From positions 1-33,056 of the forward strand of contig JADYZI010000139.1 of assembly GCA_020853255.1 (NCBI GenBank): a DNA stretch of 33,056 nt, in the 5' to 3' direction. This document shows positions 1-6,147 of this stretch, in pieces. The DNA comes from Acidobacteriota bacterium. Lineage in GTDB: Bacteria; Acidobacteriota; Blastocatellia; Pyrinomonadales; Pyrinomonadaceae. Made by a program: the position numbers and the translations under genes. Position 1 is the stretch's first letter. The number at the start of each line of letters is the position of its first letter. A model generated the notes under the pieces. It worked only from the letters and a program-made list of their open reading frames with translations. It did no database searches and had not been told where the DNA came from.

Positions 1-2
1 GG

Positions 3-566
3 ACAACATTGCGTCTTGCCGACTCTGATACGGTACCGTTCGAATTTTCGAATTTTGCGGAGACTGTTGGGCAGTATGCGAATGAAGTAACGCGGCTTGC
101 CGACACAATGCGCGACGAGACCAAGGCTAGCAATTACGCGATCTCAAACGGCATGTGGCCCGCCGTTCAAGACCCTAAGGAAAAGCTGATCACGCCGAAG
201 TTGAAGGATGCCGTACCGTATCTGAATTTTGCGCCGCTTCAAAACGCTGTGCAAAAGCTGCAGGCGAGCGCGGCAAATTACAAGTCAAGGGCCGGCGGCT
301 CTTCGTCCGCCGAACTCGACCAGGTCCTATACAAAACTGAACGAGCCCTTACGCGAAGCGCGGGCCTGCCGCGCCGCGATTGGTTCCGACACCAGATCTA
401 CGCCCCCGGATTCTACACCGGCTACGGCGTAAAAACTTTGCCGGGTATTCGCGAAGCTATCGAACAACGCAACTGGAAAGAGGCTGAGGAGCAAATTGGC
501 ATAGCCGCCGCGACGATTGAAAGATTTGCGGCAGAGATCGATCGTGCGTCGAAATTGTATCCGTGA
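3..566 (+). CDS. M28-family PSMA-like carboxypeptidase, C-terminal part (5' end outside window)
   Basis: This reading frame is open from the left edge and ends with TGA at 564-566. About 188 codons are visible, so the gene starts outside the window. The residues correspond to the transferrin-receptor-like dimerisation domain that closes glutamate carboxypeptidase II/PSMA-type M28 peptidases. The signature near the end, RRDWFRHQIYAPGFYTGYG followed by KTLPGIREAI, is typical of that family, as is RLADSD at the left edge. The zinc-binding catalytic domain and the PA domain must lie upstream and cannot be checked. In the family these are exported or periplasmic exopeptidases that remove acidic C-terminal residues. 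The TTG at position 9 is an internal leucine codon, not a start. Confidence 0.85.
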   Translation, partial: TTLRLADSDTVPFEFSNFAETVGQYANEVTRLADTMRDETKASNYAISNGMWPAVQDPKEKLITPKLKDAVPYLNFAPLQNAVQKLQASAANYKSRAGGSSSAELDQVLYKTERALTRSAGLPRRDWFRHQIYAPGFYTGYGVKTLPGIREAIEQRNWKEAEEQIGIAAATIERFAAEIDRASKLYP

Positions 567-610
567 TTGAACAATGAAGGAGCAGTTTTTAACCAATGTA
601 CAATAGGCCA

Positions 611-628
611 ATTTACAATTAACAATTC
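611..628 (+). repeat. AT-rich direct repeat, left copy, upstream of the four-helix-bundle gene
   Basis: An 18-base AT-rich stretch ending 11 bases before the start codon of the four-helix-bundle gene. It matches 1062-1079 with one mismatch (17 of 18). It includes the 12-mer caattaacaatt (616-627), which recurs at 1045-1056 and, inverted, at 1011-1022 and 6886-6897. The two copies bracket the four-helix-bundle gene as a unit of about 450 bp. Confidence 0.6.
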
Positions 629-639
629 CAGGAGAAGCT

Positions 640-996
640 ATGAGTGATAACCCGATCGTTACAAAATCATTTGCATTTGCTTTAAGGATAGTCAAACTGT
701 GTCGCTATCTGGCAGAAGAGCACAAGGAGTTTGTCCTGAGCCGCGAACTTTTGTCAGCGGGAACGAACATCGGCAGATTCGTAAAGGCCGCGGTCAGCGG
801 GGAATCACGTGAAAGTTTTGTGCTTAATATGAGCAAAGGTTTGCAGAGAGCGGACGAGACCGAGTATTGGCTGCAACTGATCCATTTTGCGGACTTGATC
901 AACGCCCGGGAGTTTGAATCGATCGAGTCCGATCGAAAGGAACTCGCAAAGATGCTAACGAAAATAGTGAAGACCTCGAAAATAGATCAATTGTAA
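640..996 (+). CDS. four helix bundle protein (S23/23S rRNA intervening-sequence family)
   Basis: A 118-residue, all-helical protein of the four-helix-bundle family first described from 23S rRNA intervening sequences and related to the Avd accessory protein of diversity-generating retroelements. Family marks are SFAFALRIVKLCRYL at the N-terminus, the central LLSAGTNIGRFVKAAVSGES (usual pattern R.S..SI..N..EA..A.S) and the helix with FVLNMSKGLQRADETEYWL. An AGGAGAAG ribosome site lies just before the ATG. Most family members sit alone in intergenic DNA and have no proven role. This copy is not inside an rRNA gene, and no reverse transcriptase is nearby. It is bracketed by AT-rich direct and inverted repeats, consistent with insertion as a small cassette upstream of the enoyl-CoA hydratase. 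Confidence 0.85.
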   Translation: MSDNPIVTKSFAFALRIVKLCRYLAEEHKEFVLSRELLSAGTNIGRFVKAAVSGESRESFVLNMSKGLQRADETEYWLQLIHFADLINAREFESIESDRKELAKMLTKIVKTSKIDQL

Positions 997-1010
997 ATTG
1001 TCCATTGGAA

Positions 1011-1056
1011 AATTGTTAATTGGTAAAACTATGACGCTTTTTCCCAATTAACAATT
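1011..1056. repeat. AT-rich inverted repeat (13-bp perfect arms)
   Basis: Arms aattgttaattgg (1011-1023) and ccaattaacaatt (1044-1056) are perfect reverse complements around a 20-base loop. Weaker complementarity continues outward, through roughly 988-1010 and 1057-1079. The structure fills the gap between the four-helix-bundle stop codon and the hydratase start, so it lies in the 5' leader of the hydratase. It could act as a hairpin terminator-like barrier or be the end of a small mobile unit. It lacks a T-tract directly after the stem, so a standard intrinsic terminator is not supported. Confidence 0.7.
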
Positions 1057-1061
1057 GTACG

Positions 1062-1079
1062 ATTTACAATTCACAATTC
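1062..1079 (+). repeat. AT-rich direct repeat, right copy
   Basis: Right-hand partner of 611-628 (17 of 18 identical). It ends 5 bases before the ATG of the enoyl-CoA hydratase, occupying the place where a ribosome-binding site would be expected. Confidence 0.6.
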
Positions 1080-1084
1080 TTGAA

Positions 1085-1843
1085 ATGACTGAAATCCTGA
1101 ACATCGAAAATGAAGGCTCGGTTCGCATACTTACGCTCAACCGGCCCGAGAAACGGAATGCTTTGAATGACGAACTGATCGCGACCTTGAAGAATGCGGT
1201 GAGCGCGGCGGATGCGGACGAGGGCGTTAAATGCATCGTTCTGCGTGGTGCTGGTAAGGATTTTTGTTCCGGTGCCGATCTCTCGGCATTGCAAAAGATC
1301 GCGACGGCGTCGTATGAAGAGAATCTTGAGGATGCACGTTCGCTTGGTGAGTTGTACAAACTTATTCGTGAGGTGAGGCAGCCGGTGATAGCGGCGGTAC
1401 GTGGGCGAGCACTCGCCGGCGGATGCGGACTTGCAATGGCCTGCGATCTAATTGTCGCGGAAACCAGCGCAAAATTCGGGTTTCCTGAGGTCAAGATCGG
1501 ATTCGTTCCGGCGATGGTCGCGGCGATCGTTTGCCGAAATATGTCCGAACGCCGTGCGTTTGCGACGCTCACTCTTGGCGAAGAGATGTCGGCACAGGAG
1601 CTGTCAGATGCAGGCATCGTCCACGCGCTCGCTGACGAAGCCGACTTCGAAACCACGCTCGCCGCCGTCACCGACCGCTACGCAGCACTTAGCGCCTCCG
1701 CCGTCCAGATGACCAAACGCCTGCTATACGACATAGACGGACTGGATTTCTCCGCCGCGATAGAAAAGGGTGCGGAAGTGAATGCGGCAGCTCGCATGAC
1801 GGAAGATTGTCAAAAAGGCATCGTGAAATTTCTTGGGAAATGA
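1085..1843 (+). CDS. enoyl-CoA hydratase/isomerase family protein
   Basis: A 252-residue crotonase-fold enzyme, the usual length. The first oxyanion-hole motif is FCSGADL (residues 60-66) and the second is GRALAGGCGLAMACDL (107-122). Of the two catalytic glutamates of rat crotonase, the second is kept in FGFPE (Glu135). The first position is Gly115, in GGCGLAM where hydratases usually have GGCELAM. The pattern FGFPEVKIGFVPAMV resembles methylglutaconyl-CoA or geranyl-type hydratases (LiuC/AtuE-like) more than beta-oxidation crotonase. With the AtuA-family gene and the B12-binding mutase subunit nearby, branched-chain acyl-CoA catabolism is a reasonable inference. The ATG at 1085 is preferred because the family begins with EILNIENEGSV. 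No Shine-Dalgarno precedes it, since repeat DNA lies there. A diverged copy of its tail lies at 2033-2116. Confidence 0.9.
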   Translation: MTEILNIENEGSVRILTLNRPEKRNALNDELIATLKNAVSAADADEGVKCIVLRGAGKDFCSGADLSALQKIATASYEENLEDARSLGELYKLIREVRQPVIAAVRGRALAGGCGLAMACDLIVAETSAKFGFPEVKIGFVPAMVAAIVCRNMSERRAFATLTLGEEMSAQELSDAGIVHALADEADFETTLAAVTDRYAALSASAVQMTKRLLYDIDGLDFSAAIEKGAEVNAAARMTEDCQKGIVKFLGK

Positions 1844-1898
1844 TGGCTCGTGAGCAATAGCTCTTGCTTTGCTCTTTCAATTACCTTCAGCTTTAATG

Positions 1899-2024
1899 AA
1901 TTGCCACTAGCTTTAGCTAGTGGAATAGGAGTAAAAAGGGTTCGGGGCTTTAGCCCAAAAGGAGTTTCGGCTAAAGCCGGAGATCAATTTGAAAACTGAC
2001 CACGCACTAAAGTGCGTGGCAATT
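1899..2024. repeat. REPIN/MITE-like element with four hairpins and terminal inverted repeats
   Basis: A 126-bp element bounded by perfect 9-bp inverted ends, aattgccac (1899-1907) and gtggcaatt (2016-2024). Inside are four short palindromes: 1904-1912/1915-1923 (loop tt), 1945-1949/1952-1956 (loop tt), 1968-1972/1975-1979 (loop aa) and 2000-2008/2011-2019 (loop aa). The first two have the centre CTTTAG and the last two CTAAAG, so the whole element is symmetrical like two REPs in opposite orientation. Such elements are usually mobilised in trans by RAYT/Y1 transposases. None is encoded in this window. Confidence 0.75.
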
Positions 2025-2032
2025 GATTAAAA

Positions 2033-2116
2033 CCGCCATCAAGCACGGCACCCAAGTCGCACCACCGGCATGACCGAAGATTGTCAGAAGGGTATTTGCT
2101 AGGTTTTTGGGGAAGG
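2033..2116 (+). pseudogene. remnant of an enoyl-CoA hydratase C-terminus
   Basis: Read on the + strand, this segment matches the last 25 or so codons of the hydratase at 1085-1843. The stretch from 2033 reads AIKHGTQV against AIEKGAEV in the intact gene. From 2070 it reads MTEDCQKGI exactly as in the intact gene, although five of those nine codons differ at the third base. One small indel separates the two parts, and a TAG plus another shift disrupts the end. It has no start or upstream body. It is therefore a tail fragment of a diverged homologue, separated from the intact gene by the REPIN-like element. Confidence 0.7.
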
Positions 2117-2123
2117 AGCGCTA

Positions 2124-3107
2124 TTACGGAATGTTTGAGATCGTGAGAGTTTCTGCGTTAGCGACTGCGAACCGACGATTTACTGTGTCAACAGCAATTT
2201 TTACGGTTGAGTCAAGAAAGCAAATGCTGCTGTTAGTCTTGTCAGTTGCGATCTCCGGCCACGACCTAACTACGGAGCCAGAACCGATGTTGATCAAACG
2301 TGGGTGTTCGTAAAACGTGAGGACATGTTCGGCATCAAGAGGAAACATTGGGCCGGTTGGAACGCCAAGCACAGTTCTGGAAATTATTTCTAAAGTTTTG
2401 AGATTGAACAAAACGAGTGAAATCTCTTCTGAAGCATCTTCCGCGTCCTGATCTCCGGTGCCTGACATTAGAAGAGTTGAGTCGGGTAGGAAAGAAGCAT
2501 TGTTGACTTCCCAAAGGCCGATGTCGCCCATGTTACCGCTCCAAAATGGCGTGAAACGTTTTGGTTTAGACATGGAAAGGTCAAATACCTCTATCGCATC
2601 GAGCGGATGCCAAATCCATCCAGCACTCAAGAGCCAGCAACCGTCTGGACTAACCTGTAATCTTGAATGGAAGAAATCATCAGGCTCGGTGTCCTTCCAC
2701 GCAATGATTTCACCAGTTTCGAAGTCTTCAATCTGAAGTACGTTGTAATCATCGGGACAATGAACGACCTTTACAGGTTCGGATTCCGAACTGATAAACG
2801 TGATTGGATACTCATACACGTTCGCGTGGTAAAAACTTCGGTTTATCTCACGAACGATCTGACCGTGTTTTAGGAGCACTGCTTTTGTTCCGAACTTCTC
2901 AAACAAAACGGCATGCGCACCGTCGCTTGAGAAAGCTACACAATCAAATCTGTATGCGTAGTTTACCGAGCCGTATGAAATCTCTCCAGTTTCGGCAGAT
3001 ATTTTTTTGAAGCCGCCAGCGATATCGACGAGTTCATTTTCAACCCAAGAAAGCGAGCTAATCTCATGTCCTGTAAGGTCAATTTTGACTAAACTTGATT
3101 CGCTCAT
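2124..3107 (-). CDS. hypothetical WD40/beta-propeller-like protein
   Basis: A 327-residue protein without signal peptide or membrane segment. It has repeated beta-strand blocks of WD40/PD40 type, for example VAFSSDGAHAVLF (about 76-88), LQVSPDGCWLLSAGW (about 150-164) and ASFLPDSTLLMSG. No catalytic motif was seen and its function is unknown. Propellers of this kind mostly act as binding platforms. The start codon lies 3 bases after the stop of the AtuA-tail remnant, so it would be translated from a hicB-hicA message. It is visibly AT-richer than its neighbours and lies exactly between a hydratase tail remnant and an AtuA tail remnant, which suggests a different history from the flanking genes. 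Confidence 0.75.
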   Translation of the reverse strand: MSESSLVKIDLTGHEISSLSWVENELVDIAGGFKKISAETGEISYGSVNYAYRFDCVAFSSDGAHAVLFEKFGTKAVLLKHGQIVREINRSFYHANVYEYPITFISSESEPVKVVHCPDDYNVLQIEDFETGEIIAWKDTEPDDFFHSRLQVSPDGCWLLSAGWIWHPLDAIEVFDLSMSKPKRFTPFWSGNMGDIGLWEVNNASFLPDSTLLMSGTGDQDAEDASEEISLVLFNLKTLEIISRTVLGVPTGPMFPLDAEHVLTFYEHPRLINIGSGSVVRSWPEIATDKTNSSICFLDSTVKIAVDTVNRRFAVANAETLTISNIP

Positions 3108-3110
3108 ATC

Positions 3111-3203
3111 TTACGCCTCGACGATATCAACTTTCGTTTCGATCAGCGACTTAGGGATCAACGCCGGGAAGTAGGCAATTATTTCTTCGACCCTTGGTCG
3201 GCC
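3111..3203 (-). pseudogene. remnant of an AtuA-family C-terminus
   Basis: Ninety-three bases match the end of the AtuA-family gene (3674-3766) at 83 positions. The remnant encodes [18 protein letters not shown] and continues to the stop, against [18 protein letters not shown] in the intact gene. Of the ten differences, eight fall in third codon positions. The copy therefore diverged while still coding, in a homologue, not after a recent duplication. It begins 4 bases after the true hicA stop (3208-3210). Because hicA is frameshifted, translation from the hicA start now runs out of frame through hicA and into this tail, giving a meaningless 93-residue chimera. Confidence 0.8.
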
Positions 3204-3207
3204 GTGA

Positions 3208-3392
3208 CTAGGGCTTTGGTATGCCGAGATCTTTGCAAATCTTGAGTACGAGTTTGTCATTAACTTCACGATGTCTTGGAACGGCGGTGCGTCGATTCTG
3301 ATCGGTGTTGATCCACCAAGAATGCCGGGAGCCTTCGCGAAGCCATCGGCAACTTGATCATGCAGATATCTGGTCAAGTCGCGGAGCTTCAT
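3208..3392 (-). pseudogene. hicA: HicA-family mRNA interferase toxin, frameshifted
   Basis: The first 12 codons encode MKLRDLTRYLHD, a normal HicA start. One base is then missing at about 3355-3357. In the next frame the rest of HicA is intact: CRWLREGSRHSWWIN, then RRTAVPRHREV and LVLKICKDLGIPKP, ending with TAG at 3208-3210. Restoring the base gives about 61 residues, the usual HicA size, including the conserved His of the GSRHSWW motif. HicA is a double-stranded-RNA-binding-fold toxin that cleaves mRNA on ribosomes. The start overlaps the hicB stop by 4 bases (ATGA). As written the toxin is dead, unless the lost base is a sequencing error or the frame is corrected by slippage, for which no homopolymer is present. 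Confidence 0.85.
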
Positions 3393-3601
3393 GCGGCGAT
3401 GAGAGCCTCTTCAAAGCCGACACCGGCCATGCGGCGAGCATCTTCGCGGTTGAATTCGAGCGCTTCGGCGAGAGTTACGCGAAGAGTTTCCATAAGTTCT
3501 TCACGAGTAGGTTCCTGACAGTTGACGCCTGGAATTTCTTCGACCCAACCTATCCACCAGTCACCGTCTTGTTTCACGACGGCTGTGTATTCGTTCTTCA
3601 T
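3389..3601 (-). CDS. hicB: HicB-family antitoxin
   Basis: A 70-residue protein with the HicB partial RNase-H-like fold: YTAVVKQDGDWWIGWVEEI, then PGVNCQEPTREELMETLRV and a C-terminal helix. It is the short form without a separate DNA-binding domain. In the family it binds and neutralises HicA. Antitoxin-first order with a 4-base ATGA overlap to hicA is usual for this subclass. The antitoxin is intact while the adjacent toxin is frameshifted, so it is now probably an orphan. It is preceded by a 28-base palindromic repeat (3646-3673) that separates it from the AtuA-family gene. Confidence 0.85.
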   Translation of the reverse strand: MKNEYTAVVKQDGDWWIGWVEEIPGVNCQEPTREELMETLRVTLAEALEFNREDARRMAGVGFEEALIAA

Positions 3602-3645
3602 ACGGTGATTCTATATCGAAACCGGTCGTGAGTCTATACGTTTTT

Positions 3646-3673
3646 GCCGCCCGCTTACGCAGGCGGTTCTGAC
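3646..3673. repeat. GC-rich palindromic repeat (PPALAGG-type), intergenic copy
   Basis: A 28-base imperfect palindrome, gccgcccgc...gcaggcgg followed by ttctgac. It is 26/28 identical to 3941-3968 inside the AtuA-family coding sequence. It sits immediately after the AtuA stop codon on that gene's strand. Confidence 0.75.
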
Positions 3674-5098
3674 TTAGGTCTCGACGATATCGACCTTTGT
3701 TTCGATAAGCGATTTAGGGATCAACGCCGGGAAGTAGGCCATTATTTCTTCGACCTTTGGGCGGCCGCCGGCGAAGCCGGTGGCGGCGGGCGGGCCCGTG
3801 AGGATGAGCGGTGCGATCTCTTTGGTAAAGCGTTCGACATCGGCTCGTGATTGGCCGCGAACGCCTATCCTTAGTTGGACTTCGGGAGCAGTCAGAACCC
3901 GTTGCGTGAGCGGCGGGCCAGTCTGTTCGCCATCTGCCTGGCCGCCCGCTAATGCAGGCGGTTCTGACAAATGTCCATGCGTGGCGTTGACGCCGACGAA
4001 TTCGGTTAGGATGGTGTCGAATTTCAGCCCGAGGTTGTCGAGGCGTTGGCGAAGTATCTTGTCAGCGGCTTGGGCTTTTTCGAGCGCGTCAGGCCAGGCA
4101 TATACGAGAGTGCCAACGGACTTCCAGCCGCCGGAATATGCGATCGAGACTTTGTAGAAGTCGGTTTTCGGGTTTCCTTTTATGCCAAAGACGCGGACGC
4201 GGTTCTCGCCTGCGGGTTCGAGGTTGATAGATGAAAAGTCAGCGACGACATCCGGCGTGATATAAGCTTTCGGGTCGCCCATTTCGTAGAGAAGCTGTTC
4301 GGTGACAGACTGAACATTGACGCGGCCGCCGGTGCCTTCGTGTTTGGTTACGATGAATGTGCCGTCGGGCGACGCTTCGATTATCGGGAAGCCGATATTC
4401 GCCATGTCTGGAATTGACTGCCAATCGTACTGACAATTGCCGCCGCTCGATTGGGCACCGCATTCGATAATGTGTCCGGCGATAGTGCCGGCTGAGACCT
4501 TGTCCCAATCGTCGAACGACCAGTCGAATTCATGCATCAGCGGTGCGAGGGTGAGGCCAGTGTCAGTTAGCCGCCCGCCGACGATAATGTTTGCTCCGCG
4601 TCCGAGCGCTTCCACAAGTGCTTCGGCGCCAAGGTAGACGTTAGCCGCCTGCACCTTGTCGCGGATCCAAGCAAGCGGCGTGCCGTCGTCCATCGAATTG
4701 ATCTCAATACCCTCGGCAATCCAGCCGTCGAGCCGATCAAGAACATCGTCGCCGGTGACAACGCCAATTTTCACCTTGCCTTGCAATCCGCGCTCAACCG
4801 CGACCTGTCGAATTGCTTCGGCGCAGCCGGCAACATTTACGCCGCCAGCGTTTGAGAGGATCTTGATATTCTTCTCAACGCAGTCGGGAAGTATTTCCTG
4901 CATTAGCGACACGAAATCGCGGGCATATCCGGCTTGCGGATCACGATTTCGCTGCTTTTGCAGGATCGACATTGTTACCTCAGCGAGGTAATCGAGCATC
5001 AAATAATCGATCGGCCCCTTTCGCACCTGGTCGATCGGCGCCGTCAAAAGATCGCCCCAAAATCCCTGGCCCCCCGCAACACGAACTGTCTGTTTCAT
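3674..5098 (-). CDS. AtuA-family acyclic terpene utilisation protein (DUF1446)
   Basis: A 474-residue protein of the AtuA/DUF1446 family. Its genes usually sit among acyl-CoA carboxylase, hydratase and dehydrogenase genes for terpene, leucine or related branched-chain catabolism, but its own reaction is not established. Family marks are [12 protein letters not shown] near the N-terminus, [12 protein letters not shown] (about 82-93), [23 protein letters not shown] (about 192-207), [19 protein letters not shown], and the closing [18 protein letters not shown]. Residues 378-386, SEPPALAGG, come from a GC-rich palindrome (3941-3968) read in frame and look inserted relative to the family. An intrinsic terminator separates it from the upstream gene, so it has its own promoter. 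A diverged copy of its last 31 codons lies at 3111-3203. Confidence 0.88.
   Translation of the reverse strand: MKQTVRVAGGQGFWGDLLTAPIDQVRKGPIDYLMLDYLAEVTMSILQKQRNRDPQAGYARDFVSLMQEILPDCVEKNIKILSNAGGVNVAGCAEAIRQVAVERGLQGKVKIGVVTGDDVLDRLDGWIAEGIEINSMDDGTPLAWIRDKVQAANVYLGAEALVEALGRGANIIVGGRLTDTGLTLAPLMHEFDWSFDDWDKVSAGTIAGHIIECGAQSSGGNCQYDWQSIPDMANIGFPIIEASPDGTFIVTKHEGTGGRVNVQSVTEQLLYEMGDPKAYITPDVVADFSSINLEPAGENRVRVFGIKGNPKTDFYKVSIAYSGGWKSVGTLVYAWPDALEKAQAADKILRQRLDNLGLKFDTILTEFVGVNATHGHLSEPPALAGGQADGEQTGPPLTQRVLTAPEVQLRIGVRGQSRADVERFTKEIAPLILTGPPAATGFAGGRPKVEEIMAYFPALIPKSLIETKVDIVET
3941..3968. repeat. GC-rich palindromic repeat inside the AtuA-family gene
   Basis: Second copy of the 28-base palindrome at 3646-3673 (26/28 identical), lying within coding sequence. 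On the minus strand it is read without a frameshift as SEPPALAGG plus one more residue, so it has added about 9 codons to the protein. Confidence 0.75.
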
Positions 5099-5114
5099 AA
5101 GGAGCTATTAGAAA

Positions 5115-5160
5115 ACAAAAAAAAGTGACGGTCAACAACCGAACTCGGTGATGACCGTCC
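5115..5160 (-). terminator. intrinsic terminator after the Trp-repeat protein gene
   Basis: On the minus strand, GACGGTCA (5152-5159) pairs perfectly with TGACCGTC (5127-5134). A smaller ACCG/CGGT stem lies inside, and a run of eight or more T follows (A-run at about 5117-5124). It lies 25 bases past the stop of the 5184-5600 gene and just upstream of the AtuA-family start. Confidence 0.8.
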
Positions 5161-5183
5161 AGACAAATAATGCGCCATTGATC

Positions 5184-5600
5184 CTAAGGCTTTTTCCCGC
5201 CGTCGCCAACGACAAAGTCCTTGGTCGCATCAGCGGCTTTCTTGGTTGCGAACCAAACCCGTTTCGACACCCATTTCGTACCGTCCCATGTTTTAACGGT
5301 AAAGTATTTGCCGCCTTCGTATGCAGCTCCGGCAACATTTTCGGTAACATTCACGCTGTAGTTCCCGATCTTCTTTGATGTCGATACGGTCTTCTTTGCC
5401 GCTGCTACCGTAACGTCACCGGTCGTGTCGGCGACATCTTTTGCGGTATCCGCGACTACCTCGGCGGTCTTCTTCGAAATGTCTTTAGTTTTCGACGCCG
5501 CATCCTTTACAACTTCAACCACCTGAGCTTTCGCGGCAACGCACGAAAACAATACAATGGCAAAGAACAATCCGATACTTGCTAAACTCCGTATTCTCAT
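5184..5600 (-). CDS. small secreted protein with Trp/Lys repeat at C-terminus
   Basis: A 138-residue protein. The start at 5600 is chosen over an in-frame ATG 24 bases upstream because a GGAGGAA ribosome site lies 6 bases before it and a clean signal peptide follows directly (SIGLFFAIVLFSCVAAKAQ, cut after AKA). The mature protein has a long Ala/Lys/Thr/Val/Asp amphipathic stretch (about 35-85), helical and LEA- or apolipoprotein-like. It is followed by YFTVKTWDGTKWVSKRVWF, which carries two copies of the W-x-G-x-K-W-V motif found four times in the neighbouring 5788-6147 product. Its function is unknown. Export to the periplasm or surface and binding through the basic Trp repeats are inferences. 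A strong terminator follows. Confidence 0.75.
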   Translation of the reverse strand: MRIRSLASIGLFFAIVLFSCVAAKAQVVEVVKDAASKTKDISKKTAEVVADTAKDVADTTGDVTVAAAKKTVSTSKKIGNYSVNVTENVAGAAYEGGKYFTVKTWDGTKWVSKRVWFATKKAADATKDFVVGDGGKKP

Positions 5601-5787
5601 AATTTCCTCCCTTATCGTTCGCATCTACCTCCGAATTCGATTCCCATATACCTGGGGTACGCATGTATCGTGCCAGTATTCCTAAGTCGGTTCGAAGACG
5701 ATAGAGAGGGCTTGGAGCGCAAACTATGAAAGGCGGTTGCATTTTCAGCAAACGCCCTGTTCCGATCACGATTCGCGGTTACAGAAA

Positions 5788-6147
5788 TTAGTAAACGACT
5801 TTCTTCGTGCGGCTAACAACCTTTCGGCCGGTACGCCATGATTTCTTGCCAACCCATTTGGTTCCTTTCCAGGTTTTGACAGTGACCCATTTGCCGCCGC
5901 GCCAAACCTTTCGTGTTACCCATTTTCCGCCGGCATAACTTTTTCTAACGATGCCCTTTTTGCGCCGTTTCGCAGTGACCGTCTGTGCCTGCGCCGCAAA
6001 CGAACTACCTGACGATACAGTGCTGTCAATGACGACAAAGGAGAACATCATAAGCAATGCGAGGACTGCCGTGGTGATCCGCGTTGCACAAACTGGCCGA
6101 AAAGCTTCAGGGCGGCCAGAGCGATCTGAAATTTTTAATTTGATCAT
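5788..6147 (-). CDS. small secreted basic protein with four Trp/Gly/Lys repeats
   Basis: A 119-residue protein with a basic N-terminus, a hydrophobic signal segment (about residues 25-42) and a cleavage-like region before AQAQTVTA. The mature part is built of about four 11-residue units: GGKWVTRKV, WRGGKWVTVKT, WKGTKWVGKKS and WRTGRKVVSRT, giving a very basic beta-type repeat. The same motif occurs twice in the 5184-5600 product, so the two are distant paralogues. A GGAGAG ribosome site lies just before the ATG. No known domain was recognised. A cell-wall, polysaccharide or nucleic-acid-binding role is possible from the charge and aromatic spacing but is not shown. Confidence 0.7.
   Translation of the reverse strand: MIKLKISDRSGRPEAFRPVCATRITTAVLALLMMFSFVVIDSTVSSGSSFAAQAQTVTAKRRKKGIVRKSYAGGKWVTRKVWRGGKWVTVKTWKGTKWVGKKSWRTGRKVVSRTKKVVY

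Noticed and set aside
1899..2024. CRISPR array or riboswitch reading of the hairpin-rich element
   Set aside because: The hairpins have different stems and no regular spacers. No cas gene is present. The terminal inverted repeats fit a REPIN/MITE better.
3111..3392. A 93-residue open frame starting like HicA and ending like AtuA
   Set aside because: It is a chimera produced by the frameshift in hicA running into the AtuA tail relic. The middle 50 residues are HicA read out of frame and resemble nothing.
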